Assembly: GCF_010747475.1 (NCBI RefSeq)
Contig: NZ_VSLZ01000001.1
Location: 186,001-250,000, forward strand
DNA: 64,000 nucleotides
Direction of reading: 5' to 3'
Source of the DNA: Halorussus sp. MSC15.2
GTDB lineage: Archaea > Halobacteriota > Halobacteria > Halobacteriales > Haladaptataceae
Position 1 is the first letter of the stretch. Each line of letters opens with the position of its first letter. The position numbers were made by a program, and so were the translations under genes. This document shows, in pieces, positions 1-8,555 of this stretch. Below the pieces are notes generated by a model that saw nothing but the letters and a program-made list of their open reading frames with translations, searched no databases and was not told where the DNA came from.

Positions 1-2
1 AC

Positions 3-170
3 GGCGTCGGCGTCAACGCCGGCGAGGTCGTCGGCGAACTCGCCCAGAAGGTCGGCGGCGGCGGGGGCGGCCCGCCGGACTTCGCGCAAGGCGGCGGTCC
101 CGACGCCGAGAAACTCGACGACGCGCTGGACGACGCGCCCGAGGTGCTGAAACAGGTCGCAAACGTCTGA
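3..170 (+). CDS. alaS: Alanyl-tRNA synthetase, C-terminal end (partial)
   Basis: The reading frame enters from the left edge and ends at a TGA after about 55 codons. The residues include a run of six glycines followed by RPDF/PPDF-like and FAQGGG motifs ([15 protein letters not shown]), the hallmark of the DHHA1 domain at the C terminus of alanyl-tRNA synthetase, and the stop lies where the family normally ends. The enzyme charges tRNA-Ala in the cytoplasm; the aminoacylation and editing domains lie outside the window. Identification is from the conserved tail only, but that tail is very characteristic. Confidence 0.9.
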   Translation, partial: GVGVNAGEVVGELAQKVGGGGGGPPDFAQGGGPDAEKLDDALDDAPEVLKQVANV

Positions 171-289
171 TAATCACCTTCCTCGGTTTCTGATTATTTT
201 CTATAGAGATTCCCAATAACCGTTCAGTAGCAAATAGCTACGGAGGTATCACATGCTGATAAATAATTATGTATAGTATGGTTAGAAAA

Positions 290-296
290 GTATAAC
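290..296 (+). promoter_or_regulatory. TATA-like box for the Tat protein gene at 318
   Basis: The sequence GTATAAC lies in an AT-rich stretch about 25 nt upstream of the ATG at 318. That is the spacing of a haloarchaeal TATA box serving a leaderless transcript, so it favours 318 over the second ATG at 325. Inferred from position and sequence only. Confidence 0.5.
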
Positions 297-317
297 TTGT
301 CTGGCTAATTAACTTAC

Positions 318-1208
318 ATGGAATATGGAAAAAAAAAAAAAAAAGACGATTCCAACCGTCGAGCGTTCCTTAAACGAACTGCGACCGCATCGGCGGCATT
401 CACGATGCCCACTATCGGGTCGGCCGCCGCAAGCGAACAGAACCAAAGCGAAGCAGGAACCGCCAGCGCAAGCGGTCGAGTCGCCGAGAACACTGTCACG
501 ACACAAGGGACTCGACGTACACGCGGAAGCCGTGAAGCATTCGTAAACGCAATGCGTGAGAAGTATGGTCAAGAAGCCGTTGCACCTATTGACGACCGTT
601 CAGAGATGAGTATCAGTAGTGCAATCGACTCTGCCGACATCGATGGCACTCGAATCGACGACGCAGGGTGCGACGGTTCGGTCTCGGTCGAAAACGGCTA
701 TGGCGATACGGTGGTGAGTGCCGACTTCATCATCGACATGTACGAGACCGACAACTATGATGGTTCCAGCGGAGATCGTCGGTACTTTTACCATCACTGG
801 GCATCAGCACAGAGCCACAACCACAGCTATTTCAAGGGTAATATCTGGTCGTTCACAAATAGTATCGATTTCAGTAACGGAGATCTGAAGTGGTACAAGC
901 CCGAGCAAAATTACTCTACGGGCGGCATTCCCGTCGACCTTAAGCTGAAAATTAGTGGAAAATCCAAGAAGGGAGTTAAAGCGACCGCAATAGGCAAGAC
1001 CTCGTTCGATCTCCTCTCTGGGACGTTTCAGGTCAAAGGATCGGAAACTTCCATTGCGAACGACGAGTATGCAGTCTGGTGGGAAGGTGACCGTGAAGGT
1101 CAACAGACGGTCACCGGCCTCTCCGCTGAACAGCGCCCGTCCACCTCCGGATGGGATTACAACTACAACTTCGAACTGACTGGCGGAATGTATAAGAAAA
1201 CGGCATAA
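318..1208 (+). CDS. Tat-exported protein of unknown function
   Basis: This encodes 296 residues. The N terminus (NRRAFLKRT, then an Ala-rich hydrophobic stretch ending near GSAAA) is a classical twin-arginine signal, so the folded protein should be exported. The mature part is rich in Tyr, Trp, Ser and Asn and has no family I recognise. It shares several landmarks in the same order with the next gene: an M(R/H)(E/D)(K/R)YG motif, an aromatic YFYHHWASA/YYQFWIWSA motif, GGIPV/GPIPV, and a Ser/Gly-rich C-terminal beta region. A distant paralogue pair is therefore likely. The coding sequence is visibly less GC-rich than the core genes of the window, which suggests accessory DNA. The start codon is followed by a 16-base poly-A tract that makes five consecutive lysines, unusual in this genome. 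The ATG at 318 is preferred because a TATA-like box lies 25 nt upstream. Confidence 0.75.
   Translation: MEYGKKKKKDDSNRRAFLKRTATASAAFTMPTIGSAAASEQNQSEAGTASASGRVAENTVTTQGTRRTRGSREAFVNAMREKYGQEAVAPIDDRSEMSISSAIDSADIDGTRIDDAGCDGSVSVENGYGDTVVSADFIIDMYETDNYDGSSGDRRYFYHHWASAQSHNHSYFKGNIWSFTNSIDFSNGDLKWYKPEQNYSTGGIPVDLKLKISGKSKKGVKATAIGKTSFDLLSGTFQVKGSETSIANDEYAVWWEGDREGQQTVTGLSAEQRPSTSGWDYNYNFELTGGMYKKTA
329..344 (+). repeat. Poly-A tract of 16 bases inside the signal-peptide coding region
   Basis: Sixteen consecutive adenines directly follow the start region of the Tat protein gene in an otherwise GC-rich genome. Such homopolymers slip during replication and are also error-prone in sequencing. 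Two ATG codons in different frames (318 and 325) precede the tract, so its length decides which start is joined to the Tat signal. Confidence 0.9.
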
Positions 1209-1243
1209 ATCTGAGGTTCGCTACTATCGACTATCCAAACAAA

Positions 1244-1253
1244 ATTTTTAATG
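1244..1253 (+). promoter_or_regulatory. TATA-like box for the lipoprotein gene at 1276
   Basis: An AT-rich TTTTTAATG element lies about 27 nt upstream of the ATG at 1276, the distance expected for a leaderless archaeal transcript. It implies that the second gene has its own promoter rather than depending only on read-through from the upstream gene. Confidence 0.4.
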
Positions 1254-1275
1254 AGGGATAATTAAATAATTAGTT

Positions 1276-2076
1276 ATGGAGAAATTTCCTGCCCAAAACG
1301 GTGCCCTCGCTGAACACTCGAATCGACGGGGGTTTCTCCAAAACGTCGCTACCGGCGTAAGCGCAATGGGCGTGGCCGGACTCGCCGGTTGCGTTGAATC
1401 GTCGGACTCGGCCACCGTCACTGATTCCGTCTCGGAGACTATCGACAGCGACTCAACGCCCCTCTCGCCGGACGAGTTCGACGAGTACGTCACCGAGATG
1501 CACGACCGATACGGCGACAGCGGGCCGTGGGGAAAACGTGGAATAGAACCCGACCACGGATTAACATACGTCGGAGCATGGACTGTACACCCAGAGAACT
1601 CGTCCACTTCAACTGATGGTCTTTCGTCGGACCACCTCGTCGCGCTGTATCGGATTCCGCCGGGAAAATCACGCGGTACATTCGATTACTATCAGTTCTG
1701 GATCTGGTCTGCAGTCGAACCGATAGACAGAGCAACCCTCAAGCGAGTTCGGCCGAAAGTGAAACTCTTGGGTGACGAACGTCGGATGCGGATGTACTCG
1801 CCAGCCGCAGAGGTTACGAACGGACCCATCCCAGTCGGATTGAGTCAGCCGACAGTCGACGGCCTGAATGTGACCATTCCCCTCACATCGGGGTCGATTC
1901 GAGTTAATCCAGAAGAGACACACGTCGGCGGGGCTGGAGCCTTTACTCCCGTCTGGTCGGGTTCGACCGGGAGCGTGCAGTCGGTCACGGCGACCTTCGA
2001 GTCGTCGTGGCCGAGTTCGCTCGGTCGCAAGTTCGACTGGACCGTCGAGACGACCGCCGAAGCCGACGGTTCGTAG
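1276..2076 (+). CDS. Tat lipoprotein of unknown function
   Basis: This encodes 266 residues. The N terminus has a twin-arginine motif (NRRGFLQN), a hydrophobic stretch and a lipobox LAGC, so it is predicted to be Tat-exported and lipid-anchored on the outer face of the membrane. The mature domain resembles the preceding protein in ordered landmarks: DEYVTEMHDRYG, DYYQFWIWSA, NGPIPVGL and a Thr/Ser/Gly-rich beta-type C terminus. The two form a head-to-tail pair separated by 67 nt, one soluble or released and one anchored. This suggests two components of one surface function, but no catalytic motif is visible. Base composition is intermediate between the upstream gene and the core genes. Function is unknown. 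Confidence 0.8.
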   Translation: MEKFPAQNGALAEHSNRRGFLQNVATGVSAMGVAGLAGCVESSDSATVTDSVSETIDSDSTPLSPDEFDEYVTEMHDRYGDSGPWGKRGIEPDHGLTYVGAWTVHPENSSTSTDGLSSDHLVALYRIPPGKSRGTFDYYQFWIWSAVEPIDRATLKRVRPKVKLLGDERRMRMYSPAAEVTNGPIPVGLSQPTVDGLNVTIPLTSGSIRVNPEETHVGGAGAFTPVWSGSTGSVQSVTATFESSWPSSLGRKFDWTVETTAEADGS

Positions 2077-2136
2077 ACGAGAGCCGAAGTCCCCGTCACG
2101 AACCCGTGCGGAATCGAGCGGCCGACCGGTCCCGGC

Positions 2137-3386
2137 CTACTCGTCCCGACCGAGCGCCAACCGCTTCGCCCGCGCCCAGAGCGACTCCGAGCGACGCCGA
2201 CGCTCCAGTCGCCGGGCGAGGTCGGCGTTGTTCTCCTTGAGGCGCGCCCGTTCTCGCCTGAGTCGCTCGTTCTCGGTTCTCAACCGCTCGTTCTCGGCGT
2301 CCAGTCGTTCCTCGGCGTCTAACCGCCCTACCTCGGCGCTCGGTCGGTCGAACGCCTCGGCGACGCTCTGCCGTTCGCCATCGCGTCTCGCCGCGGTCGA
2401 TTCCGCCGGTTCGTCGGACCGGCCGGAGTCTCCGGTTCGCTCGAAGTCCTCGCTTCGCCCGGAGTTCGCCGTCTGTTCCGAATCTACACTCCACCGGCCG
2501 GAGCGGTCTCGGAACGCCGAGCGGGACCGTCTTCGGTCTCGGGTACCTCGAAGTTCTCCGGCACCTCGAAGTTCTCGGGCGTCCCCAGCGCGTTCTCGTC
2601 GCGGGTCCGGCCCGCCAGCACGGCGTTCAACACCCCGCCGACCAGCAGAACGAGTCCGCTGAAGTAAAGCCAGATGAGCAGCAGCAGCGCGCTCCCGAGG
2701 GTGCCGTAAATCGCCTCGTAGCGCCCGGCGTAGGCGACGTAGCCCTGAAACGCCGCCTCCAGCACTGCCCACCCGACGGCGGCGACGACGGTGCCGGGGA
2801 GCACCTCTATCGGCCGAACGTCGACGTCCGGAAAGACGTAGTAGACCGGGAAGAACGCGACCGTCAGTCCGGCGACGACTAACAGCGGGTTCACCACGGA
2901 GGGGTACGGCAGCGCCGGGGCCAGCGCGAAGACGACTCCGGCCGCGACGATGAGGGTGATGGCGACGGTCAGCGCCACTACGACGACGAGGGCGTCTCTG
3001 GCCTGCGCGACGAGACCTTTCTTCTCCTCGATGCCGTATATCTCCGAGAACGCGACGTCCAGCGCGCGGAAAATCCGCGAGGTCCCCCACAGGAGCGTGA
3101 CCGCACCCAGTATCGAGACGCTGGTCCGCGCGTCGGTCGCGCCGAGCGAGTCCACCAACAACTGCCGAGCGTACGGCGTCAGTACCGACTCGGTGGCCGA
3201 GTAGAGGTACGCGGTCAGCGCGGCGTTGTCGATGGCCGAGAGGACGAACAGAGCGAACAGCAACAGCGGTAGCGTCGAGACGAACGCGTAGTACGCGATA
3301 CTCCCGGCCATGAACGTGATGTTCTCGCTGTGGACCTCCCGTAACGTCGCGCGCACCACGCTCCCCACCCGGTGGTGAACCCCCAT
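2137..3386 (-). CDS. YihY/BrkB-family membrane protein, reading frame broken by a -1 shift
   Basis: From the ATG at 3386 the frame encodes a YihY/BrkB-type integral membrane protein (ITFMAGSIAYYAFVSTLPLL, the IFRALDVAFSEIYG region, several further hydrophobic helices, ending LAGRTRDEN). It is a paralogue of the gene at 31024-32274. That frame stops at 2484. The adjacent frame continues to a TAG at 2137 and encodes a convincing coiled coil with heptad repeats such as ERLRTENERLRRERARLKEN and a tail ending AKRLALGRDE. No start codon for a separate gene is seen there. One missing base between about 2484 and 2570 would join the two. YihY proteins were once called RNase BN, but the membrane protein's actual role is unsettled. 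An upstream in-frame ATG at 3554 exists, but it would overlap the divergent Dps gene and adds only Arg-rich, non-conserved residues. Confidence 0.75.
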
Positions 3387-3542
3387 CGCACCGTGGTACG
3401 GCCGTGAGACCCAAAACGCCTCTGCCCGTCGCGGACCCGAAACGCCGGTCGTTCTCCCGCGTCCGCGGCGACGAAACGCGACCGGCCGGGTCGCCCGAAT
3501 CTTCTTACATCGAGTCGTCGTGGAAGACTCGGGGGAGAGTCC

Positions 3543-4328
3543 ATGACGACGCAACCGACACGACAGACCGAGCAGTCACAGCGCGGCCGAACGACCGGGC
3601 AGAGCGCGACGCGAGGGTCCCAGACGGGACGACGACCGCGGACGTTCCGGACCGCCGTTGGTCTCCCGGACGAGACTCGGCGGGCCGTCGTCGGGATGCT
3701 CAACCAGAGTCTCGCCGACACGACCGACCTGATGACCCAGAGCAAGTTCGCCCACTGGAACGTGAAGGGGATGAACTTCTACCAGTTGCACCTGCTGTTC
3801 GACGAAATCGCCGAGACCTTCGAGGAGCACGCCGACGTCGTCGCCGAACGAGCGACCGCGCTCGGCGGGGAGGCCACCGGTACCGTGCGAACCGCCGCGG
3901 CGAACAGTCGGATTCCGGAGATTCCGCCCGACGTGACCACCGGTCCGGAGTACGTCGCGGCGCTGGTCGAGCGCGTCGGCATCCACGCCAACAACCTCCG
4001 GCGCGAAATCGAACTCGCGGTCGAGCGCGGGGACGAGGACACCGCCGACATGTACACCGAACTCTCGCGCGAGGTTGACGAGCAACTCTACTTCCTCGAA
4101 GCACACCTCCAGAGCGTCACCCCCGAGGCGATTCCGGACAGTCCGGGGGCGTCGCCACAGGGCGGCGGTTCGCAGGGGGGCACCCCGTCGCAGTACCGCC
4201 AGCCGCCGGAGCGTTCACCGGAGTCACAGCGGGGCGGAACGCAGTCGCGCCAAATCGGTACGCAGACCCGGGGTCGGCCGGGAACCGGCGGGACCCGCCA
4301 GCGGGGACAAGGGTACGGTCGCCGGTAG
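3543..4328 (+). CDS. dps: Dps-family ferritin-like protein with long low-complexity tails
   Basis: This encodes 261 residues. The core (about residues 38-200) is a Dps/DpsA four-helix ferritin fold: SKFAHWNVKGMNFYQLHLLF followed by DEIAETFEEHADVVAERA carries the His and acidic residues of the inter-subunit ferroxidase site. These proteins form 12-mers that oxidise and store iron and protect DNA. Compared with typical Dps of about 160-185 residues, this one has an N-terminal extension rich in Gln, Thr and Arg and a C-terminal extension of about 60 residues made of Gly, Gln, Arg, Ser and Pro. The tails are basic, which is unusual in a haloarchaeon, and might bind DNA or drive condensation. A purine-rich GGGGGAG sequence precedes the ATG. 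The gene diverges from the YihY gene. Confidence 0.9.
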   Translation: MTTQPTRQTEQSQRGRTTGQSATRGSQTGRRPRTFRTAVGLPDETRRAVVGMLNQSLADTTDLMTQSKFAHWNVKGMNFYQLHLLFDEIAETFEEHADVVAERATALGGEATGTVRTAAANSRIPEIPPDVTTGPEYVAALVERVGIHANNLRREIELAVERGDEDTADMYTELSREVDEQLYFLEAHLQSVTPEAIPDSPGASPQGGGSQGGTPSQYRQPPERSPESQRGGTQSRQIGTQTRGRPGTGGTRQRGQGYGRR

Positions 4329-4360
4329 CGGTACAGCGATACGGTCGCGGTACCGACGGC

Positions 4361-5542
4361 TCAAGTCTCGACGCCGAGGACTCGCTCGGCCGCCGCGCCG
4401 ACCTCGGGAACCGTCTCTTCGGGCGCGTAGACCCCCAGACGCCACTGGGCGCGTCCCGCCGCGCGCAGGCCCTCGACCAGCGGCGACTCGTCGGCGAGTC
4501 GGCGGACCTCGCCGTCCACGACCACCCGGGTCGAGGACTCCGGCATGCCGGGTTCGCCGGGGGTATCGACCAGCACGTCTTCGGGCGACACGTCGGCCTC
4601 GCCCGCGGCGTCGGCGGTCTCCGCTATCTCCCGCTCGAAGGCACGGACCTCGTCGCGGTCGGCCGTGACGACGCCCTCGGGCACCGCGTCGAGTTTGGCC
4701 CAGACCGCCCGCTTGTAGAGGTCGCGGTGTTCGAGGCGGCGGGCGGCGTCGGCCGTGGCCGGGCAGTCCCGGAGCGCACCGAGCAGGCGGTCGTCGGTCA
4801 TCCGCGCGAACTCCTCCGGGCGGAGGTCGGTCGAATCGAGCAGGCGCTCGCTCGCGCGTTCGAGCATCGCGCCAGCGATGCGCGAGACGTGGTGGCGATA
4901 CACCGTCGCGTTCATCAGCGCACGGGCGACCAGCGTCCCCTCGGCGGTCTGGACGTTGCCCTCCGAGAGGACGAGGCGGTCGTCGCGGAACTGGAGGGCC
5001 GCCAGCAGGCGCGAGTGGTCGATGGTGCCGTAGGGGACGCCGGTGTGGTGGGCGTCCCGGACGAGGTAGTCCATCCGGTCCACGTCGAGTTCTCCCGCGA
5101 CCAGTTGGCCGAGTCTCCCGTTGCCCGCCACGAGGTCGGCGACCTCGTCGGGGTCGAGACCGTGGGACTCCAACACCGCGCCCAGTTCGCCCGACGCGAG
5201 CAGGTCGCCCACCTCGTCGTGGTGGCGACCGAGTCGGCGCTCGATGATGCCCTCGGTCTGGTGGCCGTAGGGTCCGTGGCCCACGTCGTGGAGCAGGGCG
5301 GCGGCCCGGACCGCCCTCGCCCGGTCGTCCGCCACGTCGAGCAGCGAGCAGGTCTCGCGGGCGAGGTAGTAGACGCCGAGGCTGTGTTCGAATCGGGTAT
5401 GGTTCGCAGAGGGGTAGACGAGACGGACTGTGCTGAGTTGCTTGATGTGGCGGAGGCGCTGGAGTTCGGGGGTGTCCAGCAGGTCCGCCGCGAGGTCACA
5501 GACGGGGATGTGGTCGTGGACGCTGTCCTTGATAGCCTTCAT
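4361..5542 (-). CDS. HD-domain phosphohydrolase
   Basis: This encodes 393 residues. The N-terminal HD domain shows HTRFEHSLG and, about 35 residues on, LLHDVGHGPYGHQTE, the metal-binding His/HD pairs of the HD superfamily. A later LDVDRMDYLVRDAHHTG segment is typical of the dGTPase-like/SAMHD-type branch. Such enzymes hydrolyse nucleotides, often dNTPs; the substrate here cannot be told from sequence. The start ATG at 5542 directly precedes the conserved KAIKDSVHDHIPV opening. The gene ends only 32 nt from the convergent dps gene. A degraded copy of part of this gene lies at about 9790-9900. Confidence 0.9.
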   Translation of the reverse strand: MKAIKDSVHDHIPVCDLAADLLDTPELQRLRHIKQLSTVRLVYPSANHTRFEHSLGVYYLARETCSLLDVADDRARAVRAAALLHDVGHGPYGHQTEGIIERRLGRHHDEVGDLLASGELGAVLESHGLDPDEVADLVAGNGRLGQLVAGELDVDRMDYLVRDAHHTGVPYGTIDHSRLLAALQFRDDRLVLSEGNVQTAEGTLVARALMNATVYRHHVSRIAGAMLERASERLLDSTDLRPEEFARMTDDRLLGALRDCPATADAARRLEHRDLYKRAVWAKLDAVPEGVVTADRDEVRAFEREIAETADAAGEADVSPEDVLVDTPGEPGMPESSTRVVVDGEVRRLADESPLVEGLRAAGRAQWRLGVYAPEETVPEVGAAAERVLGVET

Positions 5543-5659
5543 TACGTTCGGTTTGACAGAGCGGTGGCAAAAATGACCTGTCTCGTCGTCGCGCGTCGCG
5601 ACTGTCTCGGACGCTCGCTCGCACGACGGAGTACAAAAAAGTGGCCGTGGTCGAGGTGG

Positions 5660-6856
5660 TCAGTCGTCGCCGCTCCGCGAGAGCAGGTAGCCCCCGAGAC
5701 CGCCGAGTGCGGTCAGCACGCCGAACCCGGGCGCTCGAACCTGCTGGGCGAGTTCACCGGTGTCCACCTTCTGCGCCGCAGTGTCGTTCGCTGCCGTCGT
5801 CTCGGTTGTCGCCGTCGTCTGGTTGCCCACCGTCGTCTGATTGCCCCCTTCGGGGGTGTCGGTCGTGAGCGTCTCGCCTCCGGTCTCGGCGACGGCGCGA
5901 ATCGGGCCGCGAAGGACGCCGTCGGGATGCTCGGCCGTGCTGACCTGCACGTAGACCTTGTCGTTGCGAATCGCCTCGACGAGTCGCAACAGGGTCTCCT
6001 GCGCGAAGGGTCCTCGGAGGTCCTCGGCGACCAGTAGCGAGTCCACCAGCGACCCCTCTATCTGGTCCGTCGGGTTCTCCGGTTGGAACAGCGGTGCGAC
6101 GAGGGGGTCGCTTCCCTGCGTGTCGAGATAGATGCCCGCGCCGGTCACGTTCTCGATGTTCTGGAGATACAGCGAGTACATCAGCTTCGGTTCCTCGCCG
6201 TTCGGCGGATGCAGGACGAAGTAGGTCGTCCCCCGCGCGTTGGTCTGGACGCCGTCCGCCGGTTGGAACTCCGCGATGAACTTCTGTGGGTTCTCGCCGA
6301 ACTCGTCGGCCAGCGGGTGGGTCGTCTCGTTCTCCGCCACCTCGGTCGGGTTCGGGATGGTCGTCGGCGTCTGGTTGGCGACGGTCGTCTGGTTGCCTTG
6401 GGGCGGTGCCGCGCCCATGGCTATCTGGCCCCGCATGGAGTTGGGGTGGACCTGACAGACGTACACGTCCATCTGCTCGCTCGCGGTGAACTGGGTCGTC
6501 TGGGTCGCGCCGGTCCCGGAGATTATCTCGGTCCGGAGCAACACGTCGCCGTTCTGTCCGATGATGGCGAAGTTGTGGGGCGCGCCGTCGAGATTCTTCC
6601 ACGTGACCGCGTACCGCTTGCCCGCTTCGAGGTTCAACACCGGATTGACCGCCTGCGCGATGGACGGCGGTTCGATACCCTGCCAGCCCGCCACCTTGCC
6701 GCCGAGTCGGTAGTGGGTCGCGACGTCCTGCCGTCGGCCGGTGGCGAGGACGGTCCCCACGTCGGTGATGCTGCCGACGCCGAGGAGCGCGCCCGACGTC
6801 GCGGCGGCCGAGAGGAAGGTGCGTCTGGTCCGGTGGTCCGTCGAGTCGTCCGTCAT
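5660..6856 (-). CDS. Tat-exported cupredoxin-CHRD protein with PGF-type C-terminal anchor
   Basis: This encodes 398 residues and is the last gene of a three-gene operon; its ATG overlaps the end of the PQQ dehydrogenase gene. A Tat signal (TRRTFLSAAATSG) is followed by a cupredoxin domain with the type-1 copper ligand pattern APHNF ... CQVHPNSM (His, Cys, His, Met). After a Thr/Asn-rich linker comes a CHRD domain (QTNARGTTYFVLHPPNGEE ... HPDGVLRGPI). The C terminus has a second Thr/Asn linker, then APGFGVLTALGGLGGYLLSR, a PGF motif plus membrane helix that fits archaeosortase-processed anchors. A blue-copper domain linked to a quinoprotein dehydrogenase suggests it takes electrons from that enzyme at the cell surface. 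The role of CHRD in archaea is unknown. Confidence 0.88.
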   Translation of the reverse strand: MTDDSTDHRTRRTFLSAAATSGALLGVGSITDVGTVLATGRRQDVATHYRLGGKVAGWQGIEPPSIAQAVNPVLNLEAGKRYAVTWKNLDGAPHNFAIIGQNGDVLLRTEIISGTGATQTTQFTASEQMDVYVCQVHPNSMRGQIAMGAAPPQGNQTTVANQTPTTIPNPTEVAENETTHPLADEFGENPQKFIAEFQPADGVQTNARGTTYFVLHPPNGEEPKLMYSLYLQNIENVTGAGIYLDTQGSDPLVAPLFQPENPTDQIEGSLVDSLLVAEDLRGPFAQETLLRLVEAIRNDKVYVQVSTAEHPDGVLRGPIRAVAETGGETLTTDTPEGGNQTTVGNQTTATTETTAANDTAAQKVDTGELAQQVRAPGFGVLTALGGLGGYLLSRSGDD

Positions 6857-8553
6857 GATTCGGCCTCCAGTGAGTACGCCGCGATGGTGTTCTGTCCGCC
6901 GCCACCGCCTTGGATGTAGACGTACTGCTTGTTGACCTTGGGGTCGACCCAACTGACGGGGTTGCCGTCGAGGCCCGCCGAGAGCTTGTCGGTCCAGAGC
7001 CGGTCGCCCGTCTCCGAATCGTAGGCGATGAACAGTCCGGAGGCGGTGCCCGCGAACGTCAGGCCGGTCACGGTGGACATCAGACCGCCCCACGGGTTCT
7101 TGGCCAGCCAGTCCTGCCACTTTATCTCGCCCGTGACGGGGTCCACCGCCGTGATGTTCCCCGCGGGCTGGTCCCAGCCGTCGATGTTCTGGCGCTGGCT
7201 CTCGTCGGCCGTGATGTAGGTCATCCCCTCGTAGGGTTCGCCGATTTCGTAGGGGATGTACTCCCACGACAGCTTCATCGGCATGTTCGTCGCCTTCAGG
7301 AACAGCAGATTGCGTTGGGGGTCGTACGACGAGGGCTGGGGGTCGGTTCCGCCGATGAGGTTCGGCAGAATCCAGTCGGACGCCTCTAAGCTCTGCTCTG
7401 GCATCGACCACGTGTTGGAGTGCTCCGAGAACTCGTCGCTCCGCTGGACGAGTTCGCCGGTTTCGAGGTCCACCGTGTACACCCACGCGGTTTTCCCGGG
7501 CCACGAGGCCAGTTTTCGGGTCTCGCCGTCGACCTCCGCCTCGAAGATGGCGGCCGGACTCGGCGAGTCGTAGTCCCACCAGTCGTGGGGCGACTCCTGA
7601 TAGTTCCACTGGAACTCGCCGTCCTCCCAGTCGATGCCGACCTTCCCCGCGGTGTAGGGGTTGAACCCCGGCCGGACGGTACCGAACCACGGACCGGGGT
7701 TCGAGGTGGGGATGACCGCGGTCCCGGTCTCGGGGTCGAGCGCAGGGGCCTGCCAGACCGTCGAACCGCCGTGCTTCCACGCGTCGCCGACCCACTGGTC
7801 GGGCGGGGTCAGTCCTTGGTGCCACTTCTTGTTCCCGTCGGTCGTGATGCCGGAGGCCCAGCCGTGGACGCCCCACTCGCCGCCCATGCTCCCCTTGAGG
7901 AGCGTGTCCTCGTAGACGATGAGCGGGTAGTTCGAGGCCTCGCCGCGGTTCTTCTCCCACGCCTGTAACTCGTCGTGCATCGCCATCGACGGCGGCCCTT
8001 CGGCCTTCTCGTCGCGGTACTCGTAGGCCCCGTTGTAGTACCACTGCTCGTTGGCGTTGTACCGGTTGAGCGCCAGTACGCCGTAGTCCAGCGTGGCCTT
8101 GTACAGGGTGTCGCCGAGGACGGCCACTCCGCGGTTCGCGGGCGGTTCCTCGTACGCCACCGGCGACTTCGCGTGGTACATGTGGTACCAGAGGACGTCG
8201 CCGGTCCGGGCGTTGATGGCCCGGGTCTGCTCGGGACCGTTGACCTGATAGAGTATCGGCGGGTCGCCCGGCACGACGAGCGAGGTCCCCTGAAACCCGG
8301 CCGCGTCGCCCGCTCGCGGGAGGTTGTCTATCTCCCACTCCAGCGAGAGGTCCGAGACGTTCTCGGGCGTGATGATGTCGGCCGCCGTGTGGTGGTGGCG
8401 TTCGTAGTTGTTGCCGTACAACAGCCACCCTTCGGGGTCGTCGCCGCTGTCGAGGAGTTGCTGTTGGGTGATGTCGCGCTGCGGGATGTCGTCGATATTC
8501 TCGAACTGCTTGATTTCGGACGTCCCCGGTTTGGGAACTCGCTCCTCTACCAT
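6853..8553 (-). CDS. PQQ-dependent dehydrogenase without signal peptide
   Basis: This encodes 566 residues and is an eight-bladed quinoprotein of the methanol/ethanol dehydrogenase family. It opens with GWLLYGNNYERHHHTAAD, equivalent to the family WxxYGGDxxxxRYS start. Propeller repeats recur (TRAINARTGDVLWYH, AVDPVTGEIKWQ, AYDSETGDRLWTDKL), and the segment ESPHDWWDYDSPSP matches the region near the catalytic Asp. There is no cytochrome c motif, so an external electron acceptor is needed; the cupredoxin encoded next is the obvious candidate. The family normally works outside the membrane, yet the N terminus (MVEERVPKPGTSE) has no Sec or Tat signal. Its two operon partners both carry Tat signals, which suggests export as a complex. 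The substrate is unknown. Confidence 0.92.
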   Translation of the reverse strand: MVEERVPKPGTSEIKQFENIDDIPQRDITQQQLLDSGDDPEGWLLYGNNYERHHHTAADIITPENVSDLSLEWEIDNLPRAGDAAGFQGTSLVVPGDPPILYQVNGPEQTRAINARTGDVLWYHMYHAKSPVAYEEPPANRGVAVLGDTLYKATLDYGVLALNRYNANEQWYYNGAYEYRDEKAEGPPSMAMHDELQAWEKNRGEASNYPLIVYEDTLLKGSMGGEWGVHGWASGITTDGNKKWHQGLTPPDQWVGDAWKHGGSTVWQAPALDPETGTAVIPTSNPGPWFGTVRPGFNPYTAGKVGIDWEDGEFQWNYQESPHDWWDYDSPSPAAIFEAEVDGETRKLASWPGKTAWVYTVDLETGELVQRSDEFSEHSNTWSMPEQSLEASDWILPNLIGGTDPQPSSYDPQRNLLFLKATNMPMKLSWEYIPYEIGEPYEGMTYITADESQRQNIDGWDQPAGNITAVDPVTGEIKWQDWLAKNPWGGLMSTVTGLTFAGTASGLFIAYDSETGDRLWTDKLSAGLDGNPVSWVDPKVNKQYVYIQGGGGGQNTIAAYSLEAES

Positions 8554-8555
8554 CG

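Noticed and set aside
329-344. A poly-A tract as a polyadenylation or retro-element mark
   Set aside because: It lies inside the coding start of a gene, with no target-site duplication or reverse transcriptase nearby.
2137-2480. A separate small gene encoding the coiled coil
   Set aside because: No ATG, GTG or TTG start is available in a sensible place and the sequence continues the YihY protein.
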